Positions 53,034 through 62,291 of a stretch of 64,000 nt of DNA are shown piece after piece (position 1 is the first letter of the stretch; every line of letters begins with the position of its first letter). Made by a program: the position numbers and the translations under genes. This stretch comes from Paenibacillus spongiae (GTDB lineage: Bacteria > Bacillota > Bacilli > Paenibacillales > Paenibacillaceae): the NCBI RefSeq assembly GCF_024734895.1, contig NZ_CP091430.1, forward strand, positions 6,342,501 through 6,406,500, written 5' to 3'. Under the pieces are notes generated by a model. It was not told the DNA's origin and did no database searches. It saw only the letters and a list, made by a program, of their open reading frames with translations.

Positions 53034-54053
53034 ATGCTCTCTCCAGTATGCTACACTAGTTTGAGTGAGGTTGTATGCAAGGATTCCATTCCGTTTTATA
53101 ACGATCCCACTCTGATGACGAAGGTGATGCTCCTGAATGCCGTTCCGTGTTTATATCGAACGATTGTTCATACGCCCAGCGAGATGGCCAGAGCTTTTCT
53201 ATTGTTTATTCTGTATCTTGGCTGCTTCAAGCACCGTCCGGTTCATCGCGTTCACAGGACTTTCTACCCGTATTCGATCTGCTTTGTCATTCGCGGGAAA
53301 GGGTATGCCGTTTGGAGAGGCAAGACGTATTCCGTCGGCCCGAACCAATTGCTGTTCCTGGACATGACGGAAGAGCCCGAATGCTACGCAGAAGCAGACG
53401 ATCCGTGGGACATCATCTGGATCAGTTTCGGCGGCATGCAGGCTGTCAATTATTATAAGTTGCTCGACTGCGCTGACAATCCGGTGCTCCGCGTCCGGAA
53501 CGAGCGTCTGACGAAACAACTGATCGAAGAGTTATTCGCGCTTTTCATCCACTATCCGCCTGGCTACGAATTGGCCGCATCGTCGCTTTTGACACGGGTA
53601 TTGACAGAAGCGGCCATTGCGCAAACCGAAGAAGGCGTTATCCAAAGCCCGCAGGAGCCCTACGCCTATCCCGATAACATTCAGCAAGCAATCCGCTATA
53701 TCGTGGAGCATTACCAATCGCCGATCAAGATCAGGGATTTGGCGAACCTTGTATACCTAAGCCCTAGCTATTTTTCCAGTGTATTTAAACGTTACACCGG
53801 ATACACGGTTGCGGAATACATCATTCATTTTCGGCTGCAGGTTGCCAAGGATCTGCTGACCCGGACAGATTGCTCTCTAGGGGAGATCGCGCAATCAGCC
53901 GGATTTTGCAGCCAAAGCTATTTCTCCCAAGTATTCAGGCAGCTCGAAGGCACGACGCCCCGCGATTACCGCCGGTCGAAACGTTTAGAACCTTTCTTGC
54001 AAGGCAGCGGATTCGTCAGCCGCTCTGTGTCCGGGAGCACCGTCCTGCACTGA
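53034..54053 (+). CDS. AraC-family transcriptional regulator
   Basis: This protein of up to 339 residues has a cupin-like N-terminal domain (about 60-175; TFYPYSICFVIRGKGYAVWR, VGPNQLLFLDMTEEPECYAE) and a C-terminal AraC domain (about 225-325; IKIRDLANLVYLSPSYFSSVFK and LGEIAQSAGFCSQSYFSQVFRQLEG). The exact start is uncertain, as no ATG has a clear ribosome site; a later ATG at 53115 is possible. It is divergent from the two-component genes and may regulate the saccharide locus together with them. It ends at a terminator at 54071-54112. Confidence 0.88.
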   Translation: MLSPVCYTSLSEVVCKDSIPFYNDPTLMTKVMLLNAVPCLYRTIVHTPSEMARAFLLFILYLGCFKHRPVHRVHRTFYPYSICFVIRGKGYAVWRGKTYSVGPNQLLFLDMTEEPECYAEADDPWDIIWISFGGMQAVNYYKLLDCADNPVLRVRNERLTKQLIEELFALFIHYPPGYELAASSLLTRVLTEAAIAQTEEGVIQSPQEPYAYPDNIQQAIRYIVEHYQSPIKIRDLANLVYLSPSYFSSVFKRYTGYTVAEYIIHFRLQVAKDLLTRTDCSLGEIAQSAGFCSQSYFSQVFRQLEGTTPRDYRRSKRLEPFLQGSGFVSRSVSGSTVLH

Positions 54054-54069
54054 TGCGAACGATGAAGAG

Positions 54070-54112
54070 ACCTCCGAATCCCGGGAACGCATCTGGAGGA
54101 CGGAGGCCTTTT
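54070..54112 (+). terminator. Intrinsic terminator of the AraC gene
   Basis: CCTCCG (54071-54076) pairs with CGGAGG (54101-54106), followed by CCTTTTTG. It starts 17 bp after the AraC stop. Confidence 0.75.
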
Positions 54113-54204
54113 TGCTTAACATGGGAAAGGAATAGGGAACCCCTCCCTCGTTAATTCCTTTTTTTCATTCTATTCAAATCCGTGTCATACCCTCTCTTCC
54201 CCGC

Positions 54205-54714
54205 TTATGTTTCCAGCACAAACACGGGCCCGTTCCACCGGTCATTATGTACCCGCTTCTCCAAGTAGGAATCCTGACCTTTGTACTCGGATATCACGCG
54301 CTTCCAGAACGCATAGGCACTCGTATTGCCTTCTGTCTGTCTGACTTCCCAGGTTCCGCGAAACCGTTCGAACAGCGACAATGCCGCATCTCTGCCCACG
54401 CCTCTGCGTCTGTATTTCCGCATAATGAAGAATTCACTGATCGAGTTTGTTTTCTCTGCCGGACTAAGTGCCATGTATTCCTTGGGAACATCGAGACTAA
54501 CCAGAGCAAACCCCGCAATTTCCCCGTCTACACGGACGATGAAAGGGCGCCGGTACTCATCCGTCCATTGATGATCCAAATATTTATATAAATAGAGTCC
54601 GTGCTTATTCAAGACATGCCCATCAAATTCACTGCTGTCATATCGGTATAGTTGCATGAGGTTATATACAATGGTCTTATCTTCATATGGGATTAACGAT
54701 AACTCGATGTTCAT
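54205..54714 (-). CDS. GNAT-family N-acetyltransferase
   Basis: This 169-residue protein has the GNAT core: IAGFALVSLD, then SEFFIMRKYRRRGVGRDAALSL, where RRRGVGRDA (near 100) binds acetyl-CoA, and EGNTSAYAFWKRVISEY near 140. The ATG at 54714 lies seven bases after GGAGGGG. Lone gene; the substrate is unknown. Confidence 0.85.
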   Translation of the reverse strand: MNIELSLIPYEDKTIVYNLMQLYRYDSSEFDGHVLNKHGLYLYKYLDHQWTDEYRRPFIVRVDGEIAGFALVSLDVPKEYMALSPAEKTNSISEFFIMRKYRRRGVGRDAALSLFERFRGTWEVRQTEGNTSAYAFWKRVISEYKGQDSYLEKRVHNDRWNGPVFVLET

Positions 54715-54912
54715 TTGCATCCCCTCCACTTGAATATTTTACCACAGACCCGATGGCTGAGAACGCTTAAAACGAAACGATCCCATCGGCCAAATCCAGT
54801 TTCCTCCAAAAGAACGATTGACCGGATCCGAAAAGTATGATATTTTCGAAAATAGAAATTCCGACTAAACGGGTAGTAATTATTAATATAGTTTGATTCG
54901 GAGGGAATTCAT

Positions 54913-55398
54913 ATGACTGCAGTCAATCAAGACGCAAGAACGGAGATTCGCACCATTCGCGCAACCTCCAGGCGGATTAGCCGGTTTAAGAATGACAATG
55001 AGGTTCGCGGCTTTACGTTTCCGATCGACGAGCCGGTCAAGCTGGGCGGTACGGATACGGCGCCGACCCCGATGGAATACATGCTCGGCTCCTTTAACGG
55101 CTGCCTGCTCATCGTCATCGAGATGATCGCCAAAGAGATGGGGCTAGCCGTTCGGGACCTTCAAGCCGAATCGACCGGCACGGTTGACCGCAGAGGGATG
55201 TTCGGCACGGCGGATGTCAGCCCTCACTTTCAGGAAGTCCGTAATGCGGTCGTATTCGATACGGACGAATCATCGGAGCGGATCGAGGAATTGAAGGAGC
55301 GGGTCAAGAAGAGATGCCCCGCATACAACCTGTTCAAGGATGCGGGAATCGCGATTGAGCTGAACTGGACGATCGCGGGAGGAGCGGAGCGGAAATGA
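54913..55398 (+). CDS. OsmC-family protein
   Basis: This 161-residue protein has both conserved cysteines of the OsmC/Ohr family: the first in MLGSFNGCLLIVIE (near 58) and the second in KKRCPAYNLFKD (near 137). Such proteins reduce organic peroxides or carry related thiol chemistry in the cytoplasm. GGAGGG precedes the ATG. The stop overlaps the symporter start by 4 bp, so the two genes form a coupled operon. Confidence 0.88.
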   Translation: MTAVNQDARTEIRTIRATSRRISRFKNDNEVRGFTFPIDEPVKLGGTDTAPTPMEYMLGSFNGCLLIVIEMIAKEMGLAVRDLQAESTGTVDRRGMFGTADVSPHFQEVRNAVVFDTDESSERIEELKERVKKRCPAYNLFKDAGIAIELNWTIAGGAERK

Positions 55399-57014
55399 CT
55401 GATTATGGAGCATGGATCATCGGATTTGCACTTGTATATACGGCGCTGCTCGTATTGGCAGGCCAGATCGCGAGAAAGAGAACGTCCAAATCCGGGGGCT
55501 ATTTTGTCGGTGGCCGGACCTTTAACAAGTGGATCGTCTGCTTCTGCATTACGGGGCTGTTCTCCGGCTCGACGTTTATCGCCGTTCTGGAGATGGCTTA
55601 CCTGAAAGGGATCTCGGCCATCTGGTATGGCGTAGCCGAGACCATCCAGATACTGATTATCGCCCTCGTTATTATTGGACCGTTCCGCAAGAAGATGCTG
55701 GTTACCGTCTCCGGACTCATCGGCGACAAGTATGGCCGAAGCGCCAAGGCGTTGGCCGGCGCGATAACGGCCTTCGCTTTCCCAATGTGGTCGGTGGCCA
55801 CGGCGATCGGATTCGCCTCTGCGCTGCACGTATTTACGGGCATCTCCCTGTCGTTATCCGTCGCGTTCACGGCGCTCCTCCTGTTCGTATACCTGCAGGC
55901 AGGCGGCATGTGGTCGATTGCTTTTACCCAGACCATGAACGCCATCGTCTTTGTCATCATGTTCGCCATCGGCGTCATTGCGTTCTTCATTAATCCGGGT
56001 GTGGATGGACTGCGGCAGCTTGCCGCGGAGCAGCCGCAGATGTTCGATTGGGATAATGCCGGGCTGCAGGTGATCGTCGCCTGGTTCGGCACCTTCTTCG
56101 TCAATGTCATATTGGCGCAAGCGGCATTCCAGATGGCGCTGTCCTGCAAGACGCCGGAAGAAGGGCAGAAAGGGCTGAAGCTGGCCGCAATCTTCGGCAT
56201 TCCCTTTACCGTGCTGGCCATTCTGTTCGGCTTATCGGCCGCCGCAGTCATACCGGACGGCAAGATGGGTCTCCTGGCTCTGCCTCAATACTTGATGCAG
56301 GTGCTGCCCGCTCCGCTCGTCGGCTTGTTCTTCCTCGGCATCTGGGCCTGCGCGCTTGGCTGGGGCGCTCCGTGCCAGTTCTCCGGCGCTACCAGTCTGG
56401 GCCGCGATACGGGAAGCGCATTATTCCCGTCCGCGGACGAGAAGCGGCTCGTCACTTATACGAAGTGGTCGCTGCTCATTCTGACCGTTCTGATGATCTT
56501 GTTCGGCATGCTGCGGACCGAGCAATCGGCATGGTGGAATATTATGGCCTGGACGATCCGCAATTCCGCGACGTTCGCGCCGGTAGTCGCCGCATTATTC
56601 TGGCCGCAGGTGACGAGATCGGCCGTTCTCGCCTCACTGGCAACGGGCTTCCTGTCGGGGCTTTCCTGGTATGCGCTTGGCGGCTGGGATGTCAGCAAGT
56701 TCTATATGAACATTCATCCCGTCTGGATCGGCATGTCGGTTAACGTCGTTACGATTACGCTCGTCACGCTGCTGGCATCGCTTGGCTCGTGGAAATTCCG
56801 GAAGGTGTCCGAATCTCCGGCGCATTACGCCTCTCTGGCTGCCGGGATCGCGCTCGCGGTCGTGCTTCTGCTCAACAGCGAGGCGCTGCATAATAAGGGG
56901 CTGACCGGACTTGTCATGTTCGCGTCGCTAATCGGCTTCTTTATAGCGGTTATCGGCGTATTGGATACGAATAAACCGGCATCCGCTCAGACGGACGCCG
57001 TCGCGGCATCATAA
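55395..57014 (+). CDS. Sodium:solute symporter family transporter
   Basis: This 539-residue membrane protein has about 13 hydrophobic segments and the SSS-family features GGYFVGGRTFNKWIVCFCIT, followed by GLFSGSTFIAVLEMAYLKG near 52-70, and GDKYGRSAKALAGAI. Members import a nutrient such as a carboxylate, amino acid, sugar or pantothenate with sodium. The ATG overlaps the OsmC stop (ATGA). Substrate undetermined. The gene ends at the terminator at 57064-57109. Confidence 0.88.
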   Translation: MTDYGAWIIGFALVYTALLVLAGQIARKRTSKSGGYFVGGRTFNKWIVCFCITGLFSGSTFIAVLEMAYLKGISAIWYGVAETIQILIIALVIIGPFRKKMLVTVSGLIGDKYGRSAKALAGAITAFAFPMWSVATAIGFASALHVFTGISLSLSVAFTALLLFVYLQAGGMWSIAFTQTMNAIVFVIMFAIGVIAFFINPGVDGLRQLAAEQPQMFDWDNAGLQVIVAWFGTFFVNVILAQAAFQMALSCKTPEEGQKGLKLAAIFGIPFTVLAILFGLSAAAVIPDGKMGLLALPQYLMQVLPAPLVGLFFLGIWACALGWGAPCQFSGATSLGRDTGSALFPSADEKRLVTYTKWSLLILTVLMILFGMLRTEQSAWWNIMAWTIRNSATFAPVVAALFWPQVTRSAVLASLATGFLSGLSWYALGGWDVSKFYMNIHPVWIGMSVNVVTITLVTLLASLGSWKFRKVSESPAHYASLAAGIALAVVLLLNSEALHNKGLTGLVMFASLIGFFIAVIGVLDTNKPASAQTDAVAAS

Positions 57015-57061
57015 CCGGTACAAGATCGGGACACCACTAGAGTAACGAACTGGACATCGAT

Positions 57062-57109
57062 AAAAAAAGAATGGCATGACGTATGAAACGTACGCATGCC
57101 ATTCTTTTT
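57062..57109. terminator. Bidirectional intrinsic terminator
   Basis: A 15-bp stem (57064-57078 with 57095-57109) has As on the left and Ts on the right, serving the symporter gene and the convergent manganese transporter operon. Confidence 0.9.
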
Positions 57110-57148
57110 GCTGACGTGTGATTATTGCTGGCGGAGGCAGCCTCCTCT

Positions 57149-58030
57149 TCAGGTCCTGACATTCGCTTCGGCCGGTCGGATAAGTTTGGCGACAACCCCG
57201 TGCTTCGGCGAGCACAAGAAGCTGACTGCGAATAGAATACCGGTTGCGAATGCCATCGATCCGGATATCGAGGTATCCAGCCAGAGCGCGATATAGTATC
57301 CGACAATGGCGGAAATGACGCCGAACGAGCCGCTCAGGATCATCATGACCGACAGGCGGTCCGTCCATAGATAAGCAGCAGCTGCGGGAGTGATCAGCAT
57401 GGCAACGACCATAATCGCGCCTACGGCGTCGAACGCGGCTACGGTCGTAACCGACACGAGCGACATGAACACATAATGCATAAGCACGGCCGGGATCCCG
57501 AGACTTACGGCCAATGCGGGGTCAAAGGAGGTGATCTTCCATTCTTTATAGAATGCGATAACCGCCACCAGCACGACAATCAAGACAAGCACGAGAATGA
57601 ACACGGCTTCCGGAATGGCACCGACCAAGGGAAGCTCAATCTTCTCCCATGGAATAAACGTAATCTCGCCCATTAGCGTATGTTTGACGTCCAGATGGGC
57701 GTTCCCGACTTGCGTAGCTATGAGGACGACGCCGACCGCGAACAAGGTCGTAAAGACGACCCCGATCGACGCTTCCTGCTGTACGCCCCGCGCGTGAAAC
57801 CATTGAACCAATACGGATGTCAGCAATCCCGCGGCTATTGCGCCAATGAGCATATGCACGCCGCTTAGCTCGCGCGTAACAAGGAATGCTATTACGATGC
57901 CGAGCAATACCGTATGACTGATCGCATCGGCCATCATGGCCATTCGGCGCAAAATGAGCAGCACGCCGATAATACCGCAGGAAAGTCCGACAAGCGAAGC
58001 CGTCAACAAAATCCAACCCGTGTAGCTCAT
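57149..58030 (-). CDS. Manganese/zinc-type ABC transporter permease (second)
   Basis: This 293-residue membrane protein of the ZnuB/MntC family has eight to nine hydrophobic segments; LLILRRMAMMADAISHTVLLGIVIAF (in part) near 25 is the conserved start, and VGAIMVVAMLITPAAAAYLW lies near 215. The ATG at 58030 follows AAAGGGG. It ends the four-gene operon, 4 bp after the first permease. The two permeases differ and probably form a heterodimer. Confidence 0.9.
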   Translation of the reverse strand: MSYTGWILLTASLVGLSCGIIGVLLILRRMAMMADAISHTVLLGIVIAFLVTRELSGVHMLIGAIAAGLLTSVLVQWFHARGVQQEASIGVVFTTLFAVGVVLIATQVGNAHLDVKHTLMGEITFIPWEKIELPLVGAIPEAVFILVLVLIVVLVAVIAFYKEWKITSFDPALAVSLGIPAVLMHYVFMSLVSVTTVAAFDAVGAIMVVAMLITPAAAAYLWTDRLSVMMILSGSFGVISAIVGYYIALWLDTSISGSMAFATGILFAVSFLCSPKHGVVAKLIRPAEANVRT

Positions 58031-58034
58031 ATGG

Positions 58035-58952
58035 TCAGCCCCTTTCCAATACGCGGGCAGCGGAGGCATTCGGCTGGAGCAGCCGTTTCTTCTGCGCGCG
58101 CTGCTGCAGGAAGACCACCAGCAATCCCTTGCGCGCTCCGAAGGCGAGGGAGATGACGAACATGGAGGAGGCGGCGATGACGATGAACGGCCCTGTCGGC
58201 CATCCCTTGCCGAATGTGCTGATCAGGGTGCCCATCATTCCGGCTCCGCCCCCGAACAAGGCGGACAGGACGACCATCCACTTGAAGGACTGCGTCCAAT
58301 AACGCGCGCTGACGGCAGGTATGATCAGAAGCGCCGACATGAGAATGACGCCGACGGCTTGAATGCCGACCACAATGACAAGCACCAAGACGGCCATGTA
58401 GATGCTGCTCATCAGCCGGCTTGATAGGCCGAGCCCCTTGGCGAAGCTCGAATCGAACAGGAACAGCTTCCATTCCTTAAAGCCGATGACGGCAACCAGC
58501 AGCACCAGCAAGGCGATAACCGCCATCGTAATGACATCCTTGCGGACCATGGAAGCGGCCTGACCGAAGATAAAGCTGTCGAGCCCGCTTTGGCTGCCGC
58601 CGGCCGTTCGGTTGACGAACGTAAGCAGCATAATGCCAAGCCCGAAGAAAACGGATAAAATTATGCCCATGGCCGCATCCTCCTTGACCCGGGTGGACGA
58701 TCGGATCCATTGAATCAGCAGCGCCCCGAGCAAGGCGCTCGCGGCGGCTCCGGCGATCATGACAGGCAAATTCTTGACGCCCATCAAGGCGAAGCCGATA
58801 ATAACGCCCGGCAGCGCCGCATGGGACAAGGCGTCACTCATCAGGCTTTGCCGCTTCCAATAGGCGAAGCAGCCCATAATGCCGGCCGCCATGCCCAAGA
58901 TGAGCGTACTGAACAGCACCCACTGCGCATTGTGCGACAAAATCGAGATCAT
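58035..58952 (-). CDS. Manganese/zinc-type ABC transporter permease (first)
   Basis: This 305-residue membrane protein has eight to nine hydrophobic segments with CFAYWKRQSLMSDALSHAAL near 30 and VGVILMSALLIIPAVSARYW near 210, both typical of the family. The ATG at 58952 overlaps the TGA of the ATPase gene (ATGA) behind GGGGAGGG. It is co-translated with its neighbours. Confidence 0.9.
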   Translation of the reverse strand: MISILSHNAQWVLFSTLILGMAAGIMGCFAYWKRQSLMSDALSHAALPGVIIGFALMGVKNLPVMIAGAAASALLGALLIQWIRSSTRVKEDAAMGIILSVFFGLGIMLLTFVNRTAGGSQSGLDSFIFGQAASMVRKDVITMAVIALLVLLVAVIGFKEWKLFLFDSSFAKGLGLSSRLMSSIYMAVLVLVIVVGIQAVGVILMSALLIIPAVSARYWTQSFKWMVVLSALFGGGAGMMGTLISTFGKGWPTGPFIVIAASSMFVISLAFGARKGLLVVFLQQRAQKKRLLQPNASAARVLERG

Positions 58953-59686
58953 CCGGACTCCCTCCCCAGCCATCGGAGATTGCCGCCGTACGTCCGGAAT
59001 ATATTATCCTTCGTAAAGGTCTCGCTCGTCGAACCGTGCGCGATGACCGTCCGGTTCAACAGCAGGACATGATCGAAGTAATCTTCGACCGTCTGCAGGT
59101 CGTGATGGACGACCATGACGGTTCTGCCCCTGCTCTTCAATGTTTTCAGCGTATCCATGATCGCCCGTTCCGTAGCCGCATCCACGCCTGCCAGCGGTTC
59201 ATCCAAGAAATACAGCTCGGCATCCTGGACAAGCGCACGGGCGAGAAATACCCGCTGCTGCTGCCCGCCGGATAGCTGGCTGATTTGCCGTCCCGCGTAG
59301 TCCTCCATGCCCATCTCGGAGAGCGCCTGCATCGCCTTCTCCCGATGAATGCGGCGCGGCCATTTCAGCCAACCGATCTGCCCGTATAATCCCATCATTA
59401 CGACATCGAGCGCATTCGTCGGAAAGTCCCAATCCACCGAACCGCGCTGCGGCACGTAGCCGATCCGCGATTTGGCCTTATTATAATCCGCCCCGAAGAA
59501 GTAGACCGATCCGGCAAGACTCGGATGCAAACCCAGCATCACCTTCAGGAGAGTGGATTTGCCCGCTCCATTAGGTCCAACGATACTGGTCATCGTCCCC
59601 GGTTGAACTTCAAAACGGACTTGATCCAGCACCTTGTTCTTGCGATATGATGCGGTTAATCCGTTCACACTCAATACAGGACTCAA
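58949..59686 (-). CDS. Manganese/zinc-type ABC transporter ATPase
   Basis: This 245-residue ATPase has Walker A GPNGAGKST (near 36), the Q-loop GYVPQRGSVDW typical of metal importers, signature [15 protein letters not shown], Walker B ELYFLDEPLAGVD, and VVHHDLQTVEDYF. It starts at a TTG two bases after the stop of the binding-protein gene. It energises the two downstream permeases. Confidence 0.92.
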   Translation of the reverse strand: MSPVLSVNGLTASYRKNKVLDQVRFEVQPGTMTSIVGPNGAGKSTLLKVMLGLHPSLAGSVYFFGADYNKAKSRIGYVPQRGSVDWDFPTNALDVVMMGLYGQIGWLKWPRRIHREKAMQALSEMGMEDYAGRQISQLSGGQQQRVFLARALVQDAELYFLDEPLAGVDAATERAIMDTLKTLKSRGRTVMVVHHDLQTVEDYFDHVLLLNRTVIAHGSTSETFTKDNIFRTYGGNLRWLGRESG

Positions 59687-59688
59687 GC

Positions 59689-60654
59689 TTACTCACCCTT
59701 CCCGCTCAAAGCTTTGTATATCGTATCTACATTGTGACGATACATGCCGAGATACGTGCCTTCATCCGTTCCCGCGTCACCCATCGCATCCGAATACAGC
59801 TCGCCGCCCAGCTTCACATCGAGGTCTTGTTTCTTGGCGCCTTCGATGACGGCGTTAATGGAAGCCGGGTTGATGCTGCTTTCCACGAATACCGCCGGTA
59901 CGTTGTGCTTCACCAAAATATCGATCGTGTCCTCGATATCGGACAAGCCGATCTCGTCTTCCGTGCTCAATCCCTGCAAGCCTACCACTTGAATGCCCTG
60001 CATGCGGCCGAAGTAGCCGAAGGCGTCATGCGCCGTGACAAGCACCCGTTTCTCTTCCGGAATTTGCGATAATTTGTCCTTCGCATCCTTCTTCAAATCG
60101 TCCAGCTGCTGAAAGTACTTCGTCTTATTCGATTCAAAGTAATCCGCGTTCTCCTTGGAATATTGCTTCAATTCCTCAACTGCCGCTTCTAGCGCCTGCT
60201 TCCACAGATCGATATCGAACCAGATATGCGGATCCGTCGCCCCTGCCTGATCCTTCAGCAGGCTATCCTTCGCAAGCGTATCCCCGATCGCCAGGACAGG
60301 CTTGTTCTTGCCGATTTCCTCGAATACCTTGACCATGTTCGCCTCAAGATGCAGCCCGCTGTAAAAGATCATGTCGCTGCCCTCAAGCTTCTTAATATCC
60401 CCTTGCGTAGCCGTATATAAGTGCGGATCGACCCCCGGCCCCATTAAGCTCCGGACATGCACCTTGTCCCCGCCGATCACGGATATCGGCTCCGCGATTT
60501 GCGCGATCGTCGTCACGATATTAATTTTTCCTTCCGACGATTCGCTTGCCGCAGGATCCTGATCGGATGAACATGCCGTTAACACGAGCGATGCGGCAAG
60601 CACGAATGCCATCACCCATGATCCCGACCTTCTTCCAAACAACCTTCTCTCCAC
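59689..60654 (-). CDS. Metal-binding lipoprotein of a manganese-type ABC importer
   Basis: This 321-residue lipoprotein of cluster A-I (TroA/MntA/ZnuA) starts at a GTG behind GGAGGAG. The signal ends LTACSSD (Cys28). Metal ligands are suggested by GPGVDPHLY (His near 77), GLHLEANM (His near 101), VTAHDAFGYFGR (His near 208) and the Glu/Asp in VFVESSINP and near 286. No His-rich loop is present, as is common for zinc ZnuA, which fits manganese better. An MntR-like box upstream supports this. Confidence 0.9.
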   Translation of the reverse strand: MERRLFGRRSGSWVMAFVLAASLVLTACSSDQDPAASESSEGKINIVTTIAQIAEPISVIGGDKVHVRSLMGPGVDPHLYTATQGDIKKLEGSDMIFYSGLHLEANMVKVFEEIGKNKPVLAIGDTLAKDSLLKDQAGATDPHIWFDIDLWKQALEAAVEELKQYSKENADYFESNKTKYFQQLDDLKKDAKDKLSQIPEEKRVLVTAHDAFGYFGRMQGIQVVGLQGLSTEDEIGLSDIEDTIDILVKHNVPAVFVESSINPASINAVIEGAKKQDLDVKLGGELYSDAMGDAGTDEGTYLGMYRHNVDTIYKALSGKGE

Positions 60655-60716
60655 TCTTGCTCCTCCTTTGTAATGGCCGGTTGGCGGCCTTATGTAACTT
60701 GTCTTGAAGCAAATAT

Positions 60717-60777
60717 GTTTCCTTTAGGCAAAATTAATTGATATATACAAATTAATTGTCCCGATGCAATTTGTCAA
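60717..60777 (-). promoter_or_regulatory. Promoter and MntR-like box of the metal importer operon
   Basis: On the minus strand AATTTTGCCTAAAGGAAAC (60717-60735) closely matches the MntR site of Bacillus (TTTGCCTnAAGGAAAC). Upstream, TTGACA (60772-60777) and TAATTT (60749-60754), 17 bp apart, form a good promoter, so the box would lie at the transcription start, fitting repression by manganese-loaded MntR. Confidence 0.78.
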
Positions 60778-61109
60778 TAGGCTTCCGCCACTCATCCTGT
60801 GCTAAAAATGGGAATTGCGGATATCTAAAGAGCCTTGAAACGCTGGTCAGAATTGGATTTCATTCATTTTTGCCTTCAGGGAAAATATTTTGAAAATGAC
60901 AAAATAATTGCTCATCACAAAAACTCCAAAGTAGCAATGATCTCTGCATTTCAAACTGCAGAGTCAGGAGGTTAAGGCCAAAAGGCGGTGAACTGGCGAC
61001 TGGCGAAGATGGTGGATGATTAAACCGGGGTCGCATACGAAATGATGCATGCGGATAAAAAAGTTGGCGATGGGAAACATTATACATGATGAACATGAAG
61101 GAGGAATCC
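60778..61109. other. Intergenic region without a recognised gene
   Basis: About 330 bp between divergent genes. It contains a 7-bp stem hairpin (CTCTGCA at 60942-60948 with TGCAGAG at 60957-60963) of unknown role. No protein-like frame was found; the open minus-strand frame here has no ribosome site. Confidence 0.4.
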
Positions 61110-61457
61110 ATGCTTTACTTGTACAGCTTTGGGCTATTGCTTGGCGGATTGTCGGTCATCAACCTTATTTTCTCGTACCAAAGCAAGCATATCGACCCGC
61201 ATTTCTGGATGATAGCCAAGTTCCAGCTGGTCATGCTGCCCCTCTTCTTGCTGGCGAACATGTGCATCGGCTACGGCATCCGGTTCGGCTATAAAGCGGC
61301 GAGAAATTTGACCTTCATCCTAATTGTAGGAAAATGCATGGAGATCGTGATCTCCCTCATCATGGGCTATCTGTTCCTTAGGGAGATTCCCAACTGGAAG
61401 ACGTGGGTCGGCTTGGGCGTAATTCTGATTGGCGTTGTGCTCGTGAAACAAAAATAG
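61110..61457 (+). CDS. Small four-helix membrane protein, EmrE/EamA-like
   Basis: This 115-residue protein has four hydrophobic segments (about 3-22, 32-52, 60-82, 93-112) with IGYGIRFGYKAARNLTFILI and a last helix WVGLGVILIGVVLVKQK, as in small EamA/SMR-type transporters. A Glu inside a helix, usual in SMR pumps, is present as EIVISLIMGYLF near 77, in an unusual place. AAGGAGG lies five bases before the ATG at 61110. Function uncertain. Confidence 0.72.
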   Translation: MLYLYSFGLLLGGLSVINLIFSYQSKHIDPHFWMIAKFQLVMLPLFLLANMCIGYGIRFGYKAARNLTFILIVGKCMEIVISLIMGYLFLREIPNWKTWVGLGVILIGVVLVKQK

Positions 61458-61491
61458 ATGCCGGATTACCCGGCATCCATAACGTATCAAA

Positions 61492-62280
61492 CTAATGACA
61501 ACTAAAGCCGTCCAACAGATCATAAAACCGGATTTTTTCCAAATCGACATTGGATATCCCGTATTCCTCATAGAACAGGCCGGTCCACTCTTCGCCGTGA
61601 TTGCGGATGATGCTGTAATGAATGGCCGCGAGATCTCTGTACTTATCCGCAACCCCTGCATCTGCCAGATCGATAAATCCGCTGATGTCCGTACCCCGAA
61701 TGATCACATTCGGAACCGAATAATCGCCGTGCGTGAAAACAAGGTCTTCGGTGGAGTAGGGGTGCGATATCAGCCGTTGATACAGATGATCAAAACGGTC
61801 CTCGAACTCCTCTTCTATGCTCTCCTTATTTATCGCTCCTGCCTCGACCTTGCGTACGATTTCATTCAACCGCGCATGAAGCCTGCAATCGAAGGGACAA
61901 TCGTTGATTTCGACAGCATGCACCTGCTTCAACGCTTGGGCAAGCTTGCGTATGATGAACGCGGGGTTCTCTTTGAAACGGGCGTCTGAACCGTCAATCC
62001 CCTTTATCTCGGACATCAATAAGTATTCGAATCGTTCATCCTTCGAATAGTGAATCACGTTCGGAACAGGCAGCCTGGCCGCTAACCAACGCAGCTTCTG
62101 GCTGTACTGCGCAAGAGGCTCGCGGTGAGGGATCGGCAAGATTTCGAGAAACCCCGTTGATCCCGTTACTTGTTCCACACGATAGGTTGACGCACCCGAA
62201 TAAGGCGCATGAATTTTCTCCCATCCCTCTCGAATCAGAACGGCTAACTCATTGGGTAGTGTGAATGATTCAATCTGCAA
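61492..62280 (-). CDS. Aminoglycoside phosphotransferase (APH)-family kinase
   Basis: This 262-residue protein has the APH fold: EYLLMSEIKGIDGSD (hinge), FTHGDYSVPNVIIRG (catalytic loop Asp near 187), and GFIDLADAGVADKYRDLAAI (metal Asp near 206). Family members phosphorylate aminoglycosides, choline, homoserine or other small molecules, so antibiotic resistance cannot be assumed. It starts at a TTG seven bases after AGGAGG, just downstream of the helical-repeat gene with which it is co-transcribed. Confidence 0.87.
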   Translation of the reverse strand: MQIESFTLPNELAVLIREGWEKIHAPYSGASTYRVEQVTGSTGFLEILPIPHREPLAQYSQKLRWLAARLPVPNVIHYSKDERFEYLLMSEIKGIDGSDARFKENPAFIIRKLAQALKQVHAVEINDCPFDCRLHARLNEIVRKVEAGAINKESIEEEFEDRFDHLYQRLISHPYSTEDLVFTHGDYSVPNVIIRGTDISGFIDLADAGVADKYRDLAAIHYSIIRNHGEEWTGLFYEEYGISNVDLEKIRFYDLLDGFSCH

Positions 62281-62291
62281 GGCAGAACCTC

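Noticed and set aside
60860-61111. 83-codon minus-strand frame upstream of the small membrane protein gene
   Set aside because: No ribosome site and no recognisable protein features; it overlaps the likely promoter region of the plus-strand gene.
61110-61457. Naming the small membrane protein as a guanidine or multidrug exporter
   Set aside because: The key Glu is not in the usual first helix and no guanidine riboswitch is seen upstream, so only a general EmrE/EamA-like call is supported.
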